Below are positions 1-11,175 of a stretch of 64,000 nt of DNA, one piece after another. Source of the DNA: Pisolithus tinctorius (Eukaryota; Basidiomycota; Agaricomycetes; Boletales; Pisolithaceae); NCBI GenBank assembly GCA_024663395.1, contig JANFAH010000019.1:868001-932000 (forward strand). Direction: 5' to 3'. The translations under genes and the position numbers were made by a program. How positions within the stretch are numbered: the stretch's first letter is position 1; each line of letters starts with the position of its first letter. The notes under the pieces are model-generated. The model made no database searches and was not told the DNA's origin. It saw only the letters and a list, made by a program, of their open reading frames with translations.

Positions 1-1001
1 CACCCTTGGCATCAGCTTCCAGCCATTTGGCCTCCTCATGCAGCTCGTTGGAGTCGAGTTCAGATGAACCTGAGGCTGACAGGGATACCAGCATCCCATA
101 CCTGTACAATTCATTCAGAATCACTTCAAGGGCATTGGTGATCCAGCCCAAGTTGTTGACTGTGGTTTTGTGCAGGTCATAGAGGCTGGCCAGGTTGTTG
201 GCAATCATCCCTGTGGTGTTGATCAATCATTCAAGCTTCTCTTCTAAGCCTGAAGGGTGCCCCACACCAGCCTTCCTTGCCCCACTCCCACCGGCCTCGG
301 GCTCGTTGACATCCAGCACCTCGACTGACTTCGATTTCACCCATTTCTTCTTGCTGGGCCCAGGCTCAGGTGACTCCTCATTGGGTCTCCACTTCTTCCC
401 CCTGTCAACCTTGGTGGCAGCCTTGGGACCAGCCTCAGTGTCCTTGCCATCACCAGGCCATCAGCACTTACCCTTGGACTGGTTGCACCGAATGCAGGCA
501 ACCCGCTTTTTATTACCATCTATGAGGAACTCACAGACAGCCTTGGCCCGGGTACAATGGGTACAGCTAAAAAGGATGTTTAATGAGAAAGACACACAAG
601 GTTGAAAGGGTACTCACCCAGGGTCCATCACTACCCTCTTTATTTCACCTGTGGCCTCACTACTACCAGCCCCAATGCCAGCCTCATTTCCCTTCTCAGC
701 CTCAGCCTTGTGTTTGCACTTGGCCTCATGTCTCTCCTCTTCCTCACATGCCCTCTGCTCTTCAGCCTCCTGTGCTATCCTCTCAGCTTCAGCCTGCTCC
801 CTTGCTGCCCTCTTGGCCTCAAGCCACACCTGCTCTTCATGCCAGGCTTGTTCAGCCACCTTTCTTCTCTTTCTCTCTTTGGCCTTGGCCCTCATCATCA
901 GTGTCATATTGGATGGCATCATCAGATACCTGGGTCCAGTCAATGACAACCTGGCCTTCATCATTGCTGTCTGTCACGGTGATCAGCCTCAATTTGGACA
1001 T
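1..1001 (-). pseudogene. chromB1 antisense gene, coiled-coil + Zn(II)2Cys6-like protein, 3' end beyond window
   Basis: This gene is read on the minus strand, opposite to the plus-oriented chromB1 element whose 3' LTR follows. The ATG is at 999-1001. Exon 1 runs to about 618 and encodes an acidic start followed by a Lys/Glu/Ala-rich coiled coil; a frameshift lies around 870-960. A GTGAGT donor sits at 612-617 and a TTTTTAG acceptor ends at 567. Exon 2 (566 downward) opens with six cysteines spaced CX2CX6C-X12-CX2CX6C, the classic fungal binuclear zinc-cluster spacing, then meets a stop right after the last cysteine. The rest is basic then acidic, aligned with the gene at 58708-59767. Function is unknown; DNA binding is inferred only from the spacing. 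Confidence 0.72.
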
Positions 1002-1139
1002 GATGGTTAGGATGAGAAAGAAAGACACAAAGGGCTTAGCAGGCCACAAGTACCAGTTTTTTTGAACTCAGCCAGTTTTCAGACTCAGCCTGCCACTCTC
1101 ACAGGGGTCTCATGGGTTCAACCCCTAAGAGGGGGATAC

Positions 1140-1660
1140 TGTCATAGTCATGCCTCGACCCCAGCTGGACTCAGCCTTGCACTCACTCAGCCCAGCCTCA
1201 GCCTCACCAATCCCATGTCCCCAGTTGGTCTAGCACAGTAAGCACTGCTTTGCAGTGCATGTCATTTCAGTTAAGTCCTGCCTGGTCCTGCCCCCAGTCC
1301 ACCTGTCCCAGTCTCCATCATCTTAGTCATACATTACTAATACTTGTCTTACCAATCTTCTTAGCAATCCTTGTGAGACCGGCATTACTGGTCTCCATAC
1401 CATAGATACTCTAGTATATAAACTCATAGTTACTCAGCCTGTACCCTCAGTCTGAAATCAACTAAGTTATCCTGATAACTCCATCTCAGCCTTGGACTCA
1501 GACTGAGACCCATGCAAGGGAATAGCACTGTACTCTCAGTTGCTAAGTCCAAACAGTCCAATCATCTGTATTCTTGTCTCCCCTCTTGATCCTGACCCCT
1601 CAACCTCATGCCCACTTCAGTCTCTGGTCCAGCCTCAACCTGGACATCTTGAACTTGACA
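1140..1660 (+). repeat. 3' LTR of chromB1
   Basis: A 521-bp LTR with TG...CA ends. A polypurine tract (AAGAGGGGG followed by ATAC) directly precedes it, so it is the 3' LTR of a plus-oriented element whose body lies to the left, mostly outside the window. A TATATAAA box is at 1415-1422. About 34 bases downstream is AGTCTGAAAT (1449-1458), the likely transcript start and putative self-primer. The same LTR occurs reversed at 57922-58443. It is inserted in D4, which resumes at 1661. Confidence 0.85.
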
Positions 1661-2116
1661 GATGTCTTCTGCTGGATCTTGCAGTAAGAAGGCAAGATGC
1701 ATGTCATACTTGTCATGGATGCAATTAGGGAGGCTGGAGAACACTAGATTATACTGCAGCTGTTGCAATGCAGGAAGAATGATGGACGAGATTGGAATAA
1801 AGATGGTGCAGGGAGCAGGGAGGAATGATCCATATGCTTGATCAAGAGGGGAGACTGAAACAACCACATAAGACCTTTCTAACCAAGTGACAGACCTGAG
1901 GCAACCAAAGAATATCCTTCTGGAAGTCATACTGACAAGGAGAACACGCTGACCAAGCTGCATGGGATGAGATGGGGCTGACAACAACAGGATGAACCAG
2001 GGGGCTTCAGGACAGAAGCTGGTGGGAATGCCTGGCAGATATACATAGCCACTGTCTCTGGCAAATGAGACAAGTGAGATGATTGATGAAGAGGCAACCA
2101 TGATTGACAGACTTAG
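1661..2116 (-). mobile_element. D4, left fragment (D element, reverse)
   Basis: This is reverse-oriented D sequence, cut on the left by the chromB1 LTR and on the right by chromC1. It carries most of the D ORF on the minus strand, starting near 2101, and loses the C-terminal end at the chromB1 junction. The missing right part resumes at 28313 after chromC1. The 5-bp CTTAG at 2112-2116 is repeated at 28313-28317 and is the chromC1 target duplication. Confidence 0.85.
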
Positions 2117-2818
2117 TGTCAAGTCTGGGCCTACTCTGACCAACTCCGATGCTATATAAGGTCTAGAGGAAGGTCTGGAAGCAAGTCCAACACACAGGAA
2201 CAGAACTCCAACTAGTGGAGGGATGGCAGGAACAAAGTCTGCTGAGACAGAGGTGGAGCAGAGTGAGGGCATCAGGTTTACCTCATATTTCAGAGGGAGA
2301 GTACAGACAGAGTGTCAGAGATAACTCCAACAGGCAGAAGATGGAGAAAGAGGGAGTAGGAACTAAGTTGATATTCATACTGCAGAACAGTGGAGTATGA
2401 TACATGTTTTTATACTACTACAGAGGTACAGTAACCAGAATCGGAACTGACATACAGAGACTCATAAATTTTCAAGTAAAACTTCCTGGACAAAGAATGA
2501 AGGGTAGACAGAGGACACACGAACAGGTAACACAGAACATCCAAAAAAGGAAACAGTCCAGGTGCTGGACCATGCGGTGCACACGCTGCAGAGTTCCTGA
2601 CTGTGCACTGTCAGGGAGAAGTCCGAAGGTAGTCACATGACCCCTCAGAGGACGGTCTGCTCAGTCCAGTAAGAGAGCAACACAAGTCTGACAGCAGTCA
2701 GAGCAGAGATGGTTCACAACTGACAGAAGCTGGGCAGAGTTGGTGCAGAGTGAGTGAACCACCAGTGGAAATGGGTGTGGAGTGAGTAAGGACCTATAAC
2801 GAATGCACAGTTATGACA
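2117..2818 (-). repeat. 3' LTR of chromC1
   Basis: A 702-bp LTR with TG...CA ends. On the minus strand, TATAAAAA (plus 2407-2414) is followed about 30 bases later by AGTATGAATAT (plus 2371-2381), the decayed self-primer. The C-rich run after the LTR on the plus strand (2820-2829) is the polypurine tract in element orientation. Compared with the 27579-28312 LTR it lacks about 32 bp near 2277 and carries many CpG-to-TpG/CpA differences. Confidence 0.85.
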
Positions 2819-3364
2819 GTGCCCCCCCCCTAGGGCCTGAACCCCTGAAGGCCACATGTATGGGACAAGATCAACATGAGTTGATCATTTGAAATTACTT
2901 TGACACCTTGAGGATAATGGCTTTAGCTGCAGTGGAGCTCTGTCAGAGTTCGAAGTACTGCTTAAAAACATGTGTTAGGGTACAGAGCCTTTGTATCCCA
3001 TCCCCCATGACCATGTCTTCCCAGCGCCAGAGCAAAACCCCCCAGCCAACCCCCAGCCATGTCCACGACTACTCCCAAGTTGTGGATGAAGAACTGGTTG
3101 TCCTTACAGATGACTCCACCAACACTGAGCAGGAGAAGTCCACACAGAAGGCACACCATCGAGAGGAGACCAAGTGGAGAGAGAGAGAATGCGAGGCAGA
3201 GTGCAAGGCCAAGCACAAGGAGGCCAAGAGATGGAAGGTGGAGGAGGAGAGACTGGAGGCAGAGCAGAGGAAGAGAGTGGAGGAGGAAGAGGAGGCTCGA
3301 AGGAAGAAGGCAGCAGAGGAGGAGGCAGAAAGGCAGAGGCAAAGGGCCTCTGAAGAGAGGGCTC

Positions 3365-3950
3365 TGTCATGACTGTGTCTAGACCACCCTAGACCGGCTC
3401 TACGCAGGTCTCGACCAGTCCCATCCAACCCTTGCCCCAGTCCCGGCCTAAACCCTTCGACCCAGAAACGTGTTAGCTCGCGAGGCACTGCAAGGCAGTG
3501 CCCAGTCGAGTTGTCCCCTCAGTTAGTACCGGGCTGGTGTAACACCCGGCCCAGCCACATCCTCTGCCCCGGTTCCCAGTAATCCCTTGTCATAGTCTTT
3601 GCTTGATAAGATTCTTTGTAACATTACTTACCAATATGTTTACCAATCATCGCTGTACCAGTGCAGACCGGTCTCTGGTGCTACGTTACAGTTAGGTTAC
3701 TTCCAGTATTTAAGCCATAGGATAATCTGTTCTAGCCTCAGTCTGAAATCAACTTAGTTCCCATCTTAACCCAGTCTCCCTGTTCATCTGTCTTCTGCTT
3801 CTCGACCGGACTATGGCCCATGCAAGGGAATAGCACTGTGTCATCAGTCGCTAAGTCCAACAGTCCAAAACCTTCGATATCTCGTGTTACCCTCTGACCC
3901 CCGACCGGACTCCGGACCAGCCTTGGACCGGTAAAGACCCGGACTTAACA
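3365..3950 (+). repeat. 5' LTR of chromA
   Basis: A 586-bp LTR with TG...CA ends, the same length as its partner at 14201-14786. A TATA-like TATTTAA is at 3707-3713 and AGTCTGAAAT (3740-3749) lies about 33 bases downstream. That 10-mer is the exact reverse complement of 3953-3962, just inside the LTR. Confidence 0.93.
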
Positions 3951-3952
3951 GT

Positions 3953-3962
3953 ATTTCAGACT
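3953..3962 (+). promoter_or_regulatory. chromA primer binding site, predicted self-priming
   Basis: ATTTCAGACT, two bases after the LTR end. It is not tRNA-like (no TGG start). It is perfectly complementary to AGTCTGAAAT at 3740-3749, close to the predicted transcript start. Tf1/sushi-type chromoviruses are known to prime reverse transcription with the 5' end of their own RNA, and this fits that arrangement. Confidence 0.7.
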
Positions 3963-4018
3963 CACACTTGTGTGGGTCAAACACCCTTCTACTCAATCCT
4001 CAGCATCACACCCTCAGC

Positions 4019-5509
4019 ATGCCTACCCAAACTAGAACCCAAGCAGCATGGGCACGTGCTACCAACAACCCAGATTCTGCCTCAGCAGTCGACTTGCACC
4101 GCACCGCTGCCCTGGTGTCCTTAGGGACAGCCAGAAGGTCACCCAGTGAAGTCAACAACTTCAGGGGCTTCTCAGCCTGTAGATCCACTACCCCCATCCC
4201 TAACCAACCTCTCGCACCCACTAATGACCTGGATGATGAACCGGACCTGGACGAACCAGATGACCTCAATCCTGGTGATAATAACCCCGGTGATGATGGT
4301 CCTGGTGATGACGGGCTGGGAGATGACCTGGACAATGACAATGAAGAACCCCTCCCAGAGGATGATGTTGAGCCTGGTGTAACCGTGCTCGATAATCTTG
4401 CCAAAGCCATAGAGCTCCTCGCATGTAATGCTCGCACTGGCTCTGAATCATCCTCCAGAACCAAGTTGCGCAAACCGGACACCTTCGATGGGACAGACCC
4501 AAAGAAGCTGCATGCATTTCTTATCCAGTGCAAACTCAACTTCCAAGACCAGCCCTGGGCCTTTCGAAGTGATCAAGCCAAGGTCACTTTCGCACAGTCA
4601 TTTCTTAAAGGAATGGCTCTCGAGTGGTTCGAACTGGACCTACTTGGGACTGAAGACCCGGAGGACCGGCCCTACTGGATGGACTCTTGGAAGGAGTTCG
4701 TCATAGAACTTCAAACTACTTTCAGACCTCACGACCCAGTAGCTGACGCTGAAAGCCAGCTGGACCACCTCTAGATGAAAGATAATCACCGGGTCAATAA
4801 GTATGTGGTCAAGTTCAACCGGCTTGCCTCACAAGTCCAGGGATACAGTGATGGCGCTCTGCAACACTTCTTCTACACTGGTCTCCCCAACCACATCAAA
4901 GATGAGGTCTGCCGGGTCGGCAAACCAAGAACCCTTCATGAGCTTTGCCACCTAGTGCAGGAGATTGACACGCGCTACTGGGAACACAAGGAGGAGGTTC
5001 AGTGGTCTAGTAAACACCAGGGGTCGTCCTCTGGTAACAAATCTACTCCCAACTCCAGCCACAACAATCAGTCTAAGCCCAGTCAAGAGAAGTCCAAGAC
5101 CAGCAATAACTCCGGAAATAGCAACTCCGGTAACCAAACTCAGTCCAAACCCGCCTCGACTGGTCAGACCGGCTCTAACACACCCAAGCCGGACTCAAAA
5201 AAACTGGGCAAGGACAGCAAGTTGACACTGGAGGAGCGCAAACGCCGTAGAGACAACAACCTTTGCATGTTCTGTGGGGGCACTGGACATTTTACAGATA
5301 AGTGTCCCAAGAAAGCCAGGAAAGCCAAAGCTCGCACTGTGGCAACCTCTGAGGCAGCACCGACCTCAACCTTGGGCTCTGCCCCTGAGGCAAAAAAATA
5401 TGTAGCAGCTCTCAGGACTCCGCACAGACTGAGAGCTGCGTTGACTCCAGCTGTGCACCCTCGGAGGCTCGTCTCAACGCGTCTGCTCTTTCTAATCCAA
5501 ACTTGTTAA
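4019..5509 (+). pseudogene. gag: chromA gag, one in-frame stop
   Basis: Capsid/nucleocapsid polyprotein of 496 codons from the first plausible ATG at 4019; upstream openings have only TTG. The N-terminal third is acidic Asp/Pro/Gly-rich, followed by a retrotransposon gag core (roughly 4470-4950, Phe/Trp-rich). A basic Ser/Asn/Gln linker and a CCHC zinc knuckle, CX2CX4HX4C, follow (about 5264-5305). Codon 252 is TAG (4772-4774) in an otherwise open frame, so this copy makes only a truncated gag without suppression. The homologue in chromC1 reads through here. The frame continues to the pol overlap at 5392. Confidence 0.9.
5392..5398 (+). promoter_or_regulatory. Predicted -1 ribosomal frameshift site at chromA gag-pol junction
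   Basis: Seven A residues read in gag frame as A AAA AAA, a canonical X XXY YYZ slippery heptamer. The pol frame is the -1 frame: it has a stop at 5386-5388, just upstream, and is open from 5398 onward. Shifting here gives uninterrupted reading into protease. I did not model a downstream stem or pseudoknot. chromC1 has A AAA AAT at the matching place (19534-19540). Confidence 0.7.
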
Positions 5510-8500
5510 CCCCCCATGTTTCTATTGTCAACCATGAGTTACCCCGGTTTCGTACACTAGTGGACTCCGGTTCCACACATAGCTTCATAGATAAAGACTT
5601 TGTTAATCAACACTCTTTTGCCCCTTATCCCATGTCCCCTATCCAACTCTGGCTCTTTGATGGGTCGTCAAGTTTCGTCATCACTCAAGCAGTAGATCTT
5701 TCGGTTCAATTTGCGACTGGCGATGTCACCCCAGTAACCCTGTTTCTAGCCCTGTTGGATTCTGAATGTAAGATAGTCCTTGGACATGACTGGCTCACCC
5801 GCTACAATCCGTCGATTGATTGGGTATTGAGCAGTCTAACTTTCCAGACATCTACAGGAGGAATGCCAACCCCATCGACACCCCCTGCCACACCAGTCTT
5901 AACCAGTCTTCCCAAACCCGGTCTAACTGACCAACCCAACCCCAGCCCTGCGCCATCTGTACCATCTGTCGACTCACCGGTTCACACCCCCCTGAAAGCT
6001 CCCCCTATCGCCCTGATCAATGCAGCTGCGTATGTATGCGCTTGCAAGCTAGAGGGATCTACCCAATTCCAACTTCATCTACACCCATTGGACCCGGTCC
6101 TGGCCCAGTCTACTTCCACCGGGCCTCCACCAGACCTGGCCAGTGTACCAAAGGATTACCACAACTTTGCTGACATCTTTAGCAAGGCCAAGGCCTCTAC
6201 TCTTCCCCCACACCGGGAGTATGACCTTAAGATTGAATTGGAAGAAGGGACTACACCACCCGTAGGAACCATCTACTCGCTATCCCCAGTCGAGCTGCAA
6301 GCTCTCCAGGCCTTCATCGATGAAAACCTGACCACCGGTTTCATCTGGCCCACTTCTTCCCCCTACGCTGCACCAGTCCTCTTCATAAAGAAGAAGGACA
6401 GTTCACTCTGGTTATGTGTTGACTTCCAGGGCCTTAACAAGCTCACCAAGAAAGACCGGTATCCCCTACCACTAATATCTGATCTACTCGACTCCCCTAG
6501 CCGCGCCAAAATCTACACTAAGATTGACTTAAGGCACGCGTACCACCTCGTCCGGATTGCACCCAGGGATGAGTGGAAAACTGCCTTCAGAACATGCTAT
6601 GGTTCATACGAGTGGTTGGTGATGCCTTTCGGTCTTACCAATGCCCCAGCCGCCTTCCAGCGGTTCGTCAACTCAATCTTCATGGATATGCTAGATGTCT
6701 GCGTCGTCGTCTACCTTGACGACATCTTAATCTACTCCGGAGATGAATCATCACATAAGCAGCATGTCCAGGAGGTTCTTCGCTGGCTCCAGTTGCATGG
6801 CCTGTATGCCAAACCGGAGAAGTGCGGATTCCACTCGGACTCTGTGGAATACTTGGGTTACCACTTGTCCCCAGCCGGCCTTACCATGTCTTCAGAGAAA
6901 GTCAAAGCTATCTGCGACTGGCCTGAACCCCGGAAGGTAAAGGACATTCAGTCCTTCCTGGGCTTCGCCAATTTCTATCGCCGGTTCATTTTTAACTACT
7001 CGGACATAGTGGTACCTCTAACCCGGTGTCACACACCAAAGGTGTTGTGGACATGGTTACAGCTGACTCTGCCTAACTTGTCAACGAGTTGTGCGCAATG
7101 CCCATGCATGCAGATGAAGACTGAAGGCCTCATGCATAGAAAGACTGTTGGACGTTAACAGTCATCCTTCGCACAAGAACGAGTCATCAGTGCTAAAGAG
7201 AAAAGAGGAAGCAAGTTAAGCGCGCATTAAAAGTTTTTAGTGCCCATGTACAGCATTCCGGTTTTCGTCATATCTCCACCGTTTCCAAAGATATCAACTC
7301 GGTTCACATACTCGCTTAAAGTGCTCAGCCCCACGATTCTTCCTTCCAAATTTGGAGAGGATCCTCGCACCATGCACATTTCTACAGCACTCCATCCGTC
7401 AGACACTCATTTCGCTAAGTCCATCAATCATGGCCACCTCTTCATCAATCATCTCGCTTGTCTCATTTGCCAGAGACAATGGCTACGTATATCTGCCAGG
7501 CATTCCCACCAGCTTCCATCCTGAAGCCCCCTGGTTCATCCCATCGTTGTCAGCCCCATCCCATCCCATGCAGCTTGGTCAGCATGTTCTCCTTGTCAGT
7601 ATGACTTCCAGAAGGACGTTCTTTGGTCGCCTCAGGTCTGTCACTCAGTTAGAAAGGTCTTATGTGGTCATTTCAGTCTCCCCTCTTGATGAAGCATATG
7701 GATCGTTCCTCCCTGCTCCCTGCACTGTCTTTATTCCAGTCTCGTCCATCATTCTTCCTGCATTGCGACAGCTGCAGCATAGTCTACTGTTCTCCAGCCT
7801 CCCTGATCACATCCATGACGAGTATGACGTGCATCTTGCCTTCTTACTGCAAGATCCAGCAGAAGACGTCCCTCCTTCTCCTCCTCCTCCATCAGAACCC
7901 CATTCATGAAGTTTTTGTTAACTTCACTGAGAGGATGGAAGGGTGGGAGATGCGATCGCATATGCTTCCCATTGCCCCACAGACCCCCAATGCCCTAGCC
8001 CCCTTTGACACCTGACTCATGCCCTTCAATTCTGGAATTAATACTTCCCTATCTGGAAACACCGTCCATCTGTCATGCCATCTTTGGATCTAGAGATGTC
8101 TCCGCTGAGATCTGACTTGCATCGCCACCCCCTAATGTGGTACCAGTGCGCTTACTCAGTTTCTGACTCCATTTGACTCATTCTGTGATATTTTGACTAT
8201 CCTTGACTCGTTCATTGCCAATACTTACCAATCTTCTTTGCTTGCTTACTTTTCGTTTCTTGCTTACTCATCATGATTACTCAGTCCTTACTCATTACTT
8301 ACCAAGTGTTTGTGCCTTGTTTGTCACAAGCTATGCTCCCCCCACAGTATATAAACCCCCATGTACTTAGCTACCCAGAATCAATCAAGAAGCAATCCAG
8401 AAGTCACTCAGCAGTCAGTTCAGTGCCTATCTCATCGTCGACAGTTGAGGCTCATTCGGGAGAGTCTATCTGTCTTCATTCGTATCATTGGTAGTTGAGG

Positions 8501-10993
8501 CTCCATCAAGGGTCTATCTACCTTCATTCATTCATCTGAAGTATCATCTGTGCTCTGTCAGCACACCTGCTTAGTCATCCATTCACTCCTGCGTAACTCG
8601 TCATCGACTTGCGCCAGGAGCATATTCTATCAAAAGTCCATTACCCCCAAGTACTTTCGGCTGAACACCTTCACTCTGTTCAGCATCCCCCATCCAATCA
8701 ACACTCACTTGTCTTCTCCTGCATAACTCGTTGTTGATTTGCGCTAGGAGCACCTGCCATCAAAGTTTCCCCCACACATTTAGGTTTTCTACACTCCAGG
8801 TTCCATGGAGGCACACCACCACTCACTCATATTTGTCTTTTGTGTTGGTTTTGGTTGGTTTTCACCACCTTTCCACACTTTGACTCACACCGGTTGACAC
8901 GCAAAGGTGCTCCCTGGAACTTTTCTGAGGAGTGCCGCTGGTCTTTCAATCCACTCAAGCAGGCCTTCACTTCTGCCCTTGTCCGAACTCACTTTTCCCT
9001 GGAAGCTCCTATTACCATCGAGACTGATGCTTCTGACTATGCCATAGCCGGTATTCTGTCCATCACTGGTAATGATGGTCAAATCTGGCCGGTCGCATTC
9101 TACTCTCGCACCCTAACAGCCCCAGAGCTAAACTATGACACCCATGATAAGGAGTTACTTGCGATCTTCGAGGCATTCCAGACATGGTGGCATTACTTAG
9201 AAGGCTCTGCAGTACCGGTCGACATTGTCACCAATCACAAGAACCTGGAGTACTTCTCCACCTCAAAGGTATTAACCCAGTGCCAAGCGCACTGGTCTGA
9301 GTTCTTGTCTCAATTCAATATGGTTATCCGGTTCAGACCCGGTAAACTCGGTGCTAAGCCTGATGCCCTAACTAGACAATGGGACGTCTACCCCAAAGAG
9401 GGGGATAGCAACTACGCCCGGGTCAACCCACAGAATCTCAGACCAGTCTTCATGCAGGAACAGCTAGCCACCTCCCTGCACGCCACCTACCTTGAATACC
9501 TGGTCCTATGTGCTGTTGCACTGATGGACGTGGAGAAGCTACATAATGATATTCTCTCAGCCCTACCCTCAGGTCCAGTCACCCAAGTCTGGTTCTCAGA
9601 CACATCAGATTCCCGGTGGTCAGTTGATGATGCCGGCTTCCTTCACCTAGATGGAAGAATCTATGTACCAGACTCTAACAACCTTCGTCTTTGCGTCCTG
9701 AGGTTTAAACATGATCATCCTTTATCCGGCCATTTCGGCCAGAACAGAACTCTAGAGCTCATCCAGCGTGATTACACCTGGCCCGGCTTAAGGACATTTG
9801 TCAAGGACTATGTCCGGTCTTGTACTACCTGTGCCCGGGCCAAGGTACCTCGCCATCGGCCTTATGGCCTACTCAAGCAACTCCCAGTGCCAGAGAAGCC
9901 ATGGAATTCCATCTCAATGGATTTCATAGAGCAACTCCCAGCCTCAACCAGCTTTACCGCCATCCTCGTCGTGGTCGACTGGCTCTCAAAGCAAGCCATC
10001 TTCATACCTACTCACGACACCATCACAGCCCCTGAGCTTGCCAAGCTCTTCCTCATGCACGTGTTCTCTAAGCATGGTGTACTGGCCCATGTAACCTCAG
10101 ACCGGGGATCAGAGTTCGTGTCCCACTTCTTCTGGTCTCTAGGTAAAGCTCTAGACATGCGTCTACATTTCACCTCCAGGTATCACCCAGAGGGGGATGG
10201 TCAGACAGAGCGCACCAACCAGACTCTCGAACAGTATCTCCGGGTCTACTGTAACTACCAACAGGATAACTGGGCCGAGTTACTACCGCTAGCTGAGTTT
10301 GCTTACAACAATGCACCCAGCGCTACGACCGGGGTATCACCCTTCTTCACTAATAAGGGCTACCACCCTAATATCTCAGTCTTCCCTGAGCGCAACCTCA
10401 CATCTAACCAGGCTTGTGATTACGCAGTCGACTTAGATTCACTGCATCAGTACCTATGTGAAGAAATGGCTCTTGCCCAGCAACACTACCAAGGACCGGC
10501 AGATGCTAAGCGCATGCCGGCCCCAGACTTCAAAGTGGGTGACAATGTCTATGTAAAAGCCAAGTACTTCCGGTTGACCCGGCCCTCCAAGAAACTAAGT
10601 GAGAAGAACCTTGGGCCCTACCCCATAATAGCCCAGGCTGGCTCTCACTCATTCACCCTGCATCTACCAGACTCTATGTGTGCTGTACACCCGGTCTTCC
10701 ACGTTTCCCAGCTTGAACCGGCCATCCCAAATACCATACCCAACCGGTCTCAACCTCCACCCCCACCAGTAGATGTCGATGGCGATTTAGAATTCAAAGT
10801 AGCAGAGATACTTGATTCAAAGGTTGACCGGTGCAGAAAATGTTGGTTGCAGTACCTGGTCCGGTGGACCGGTTATGAGGGAACTGACGAAGAAACTACC
10901 TGGGTATTAGCAACAGAGCTGGACAACACTTCAGAACTCGTCCAAGAATATCATGACCGGTACCCAGACAAACCCGGTCCTTTCAAGAAATAA
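5398..10993 (+). CDS. pol: chromA pol: protease, RT, RNase H, integrase, chromodomain (split by D1)
   Basis: The frame is open from the slippery site. Protease has VDSGS with a following Phe-Ile-Asp (about 5560). RT has YLDD (about 6713) within a standard gypsy core. Reading stops at D1 (7027-8889) and resumes in phase at 8894 with RNase H. Integrase has an H-H-C-C zinc region near 9710-9850 and a DDE core (MDFIEQ, SDRG, then Glu in GQTERTN). A chromodomain lies at about 10790-10975. Counting one 4-bp target copy, 5503-7026 plus 8894-10993 is 1208 codons, exactly in frame. Before D1 this was an intact pol; now it is split. Confidence 0.93.
7430..7909 (+). CDS. D1 conserved ORF, 159-aa protein of unknown function
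   Basis: The start chosen is the ATG at 7430, because the recognisable conservation with D2, D3 and D4 begins here. The protein is rich in Ser, Pro, Leu and hydrophobic residues, with no obvious signal peptide or zinc motif, and ends in a Pro-rich tail (SPPPPSEP). Homologous reading frames are in D2 (minus, 13046 downward), D3 (56478-56957) and D4 (minus, from about 2101). I do not recognise a family. If D is an LTR, this ORF lies in U3 upstream of the TATA box. Confidence 0.55.
   Translation: MATSSSIISLVSFARDNGYVYLPGIPTSFHPEAPWFIPSLSAPSHPMQLGQHVLLVSMTSRRTFFGRLRSVTQLERSYVVISVSPLDEAYGSFLPAPCTVFIPVSSIILPALRQLQHSLLFSSLPDHIHDEYDVHLAFLLQDPAEDVPPSPPPPSEPHS
8348..8355 (+). promoter_or_regulatory. 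TATA box of D1
   Basis: TATATAAA followed by a C-run, conserved in D3 (about 57396) and reversed in D2 (about 12130). It lies about 540 bp from the 3' end of D, which would place the U3/R boundary shortly after it if D is an LTR. Confidence 0.6.
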
Positions 10994-11175
10994 TCCAGAA
11001 CCAGTCTCAAGTTTTCCTTTTCCCTTATCTGTTTCTCCTATCTAGTACTTACCATGTCTTGATTTTCCTTTACTTTTCCCCATATTGTTTTCTTTCACAC
11101 TTCAGAACCGGAACTGGGCATTGGCATTCACAAAGCGTACAGAAAGGGAAGGTACTACTCTACACGCATGCGACC

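Larger units (their letters stand above)
7027..8889 (+). mobile_element. D1, full-length D element inside chromA pol
   Basis: 1863 bp with TG...CA ends, flanked by 4-bp CCGG (7023-7026 and 8890-8893). Removing the insert and one target copy restores pol exactly. It has a conserved ORF (7430-7909), a TATATAAA box (8348-8355), and near its 3' end two related segments around CTCCTGCRTAACTCGT. Near its 5' end is a short palindrome of the AACTCGT/ACGAGTT type. There is no internal domain and no second LTR. Related copies: 11600-13449, 56075-57905 and fragments at 1661/28313 and 62741. Confidence 0.9.

Noticed and set aside
614..964. An apparently independent 116-aa Glu/Ala-rich minus-strand protein
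   Set aside because: It is the coiled-coil exon of the chromB1 antisense gene after a frameshift.
651..1010. Overlapping plus-strand Ser/Leu/Pro-rich open frames opposite the coiled coil
   Set aside because: They are complements of the Glu/Lys/Ala-rich exon; the same happens at 2962-3488, 58695-59445 and 61387-62521.
3968..4018. Gag start at 3968
   Set aside because: This opening uses TTG and lies next to the LTR; the first ATG is at 4019.
4772..4774. The gag TAG as a programmed readthrough site
   Set aside because: chromC1 gag has no stop here and the gag-pol join is 600 bases further on, so it is more likely a mutation.
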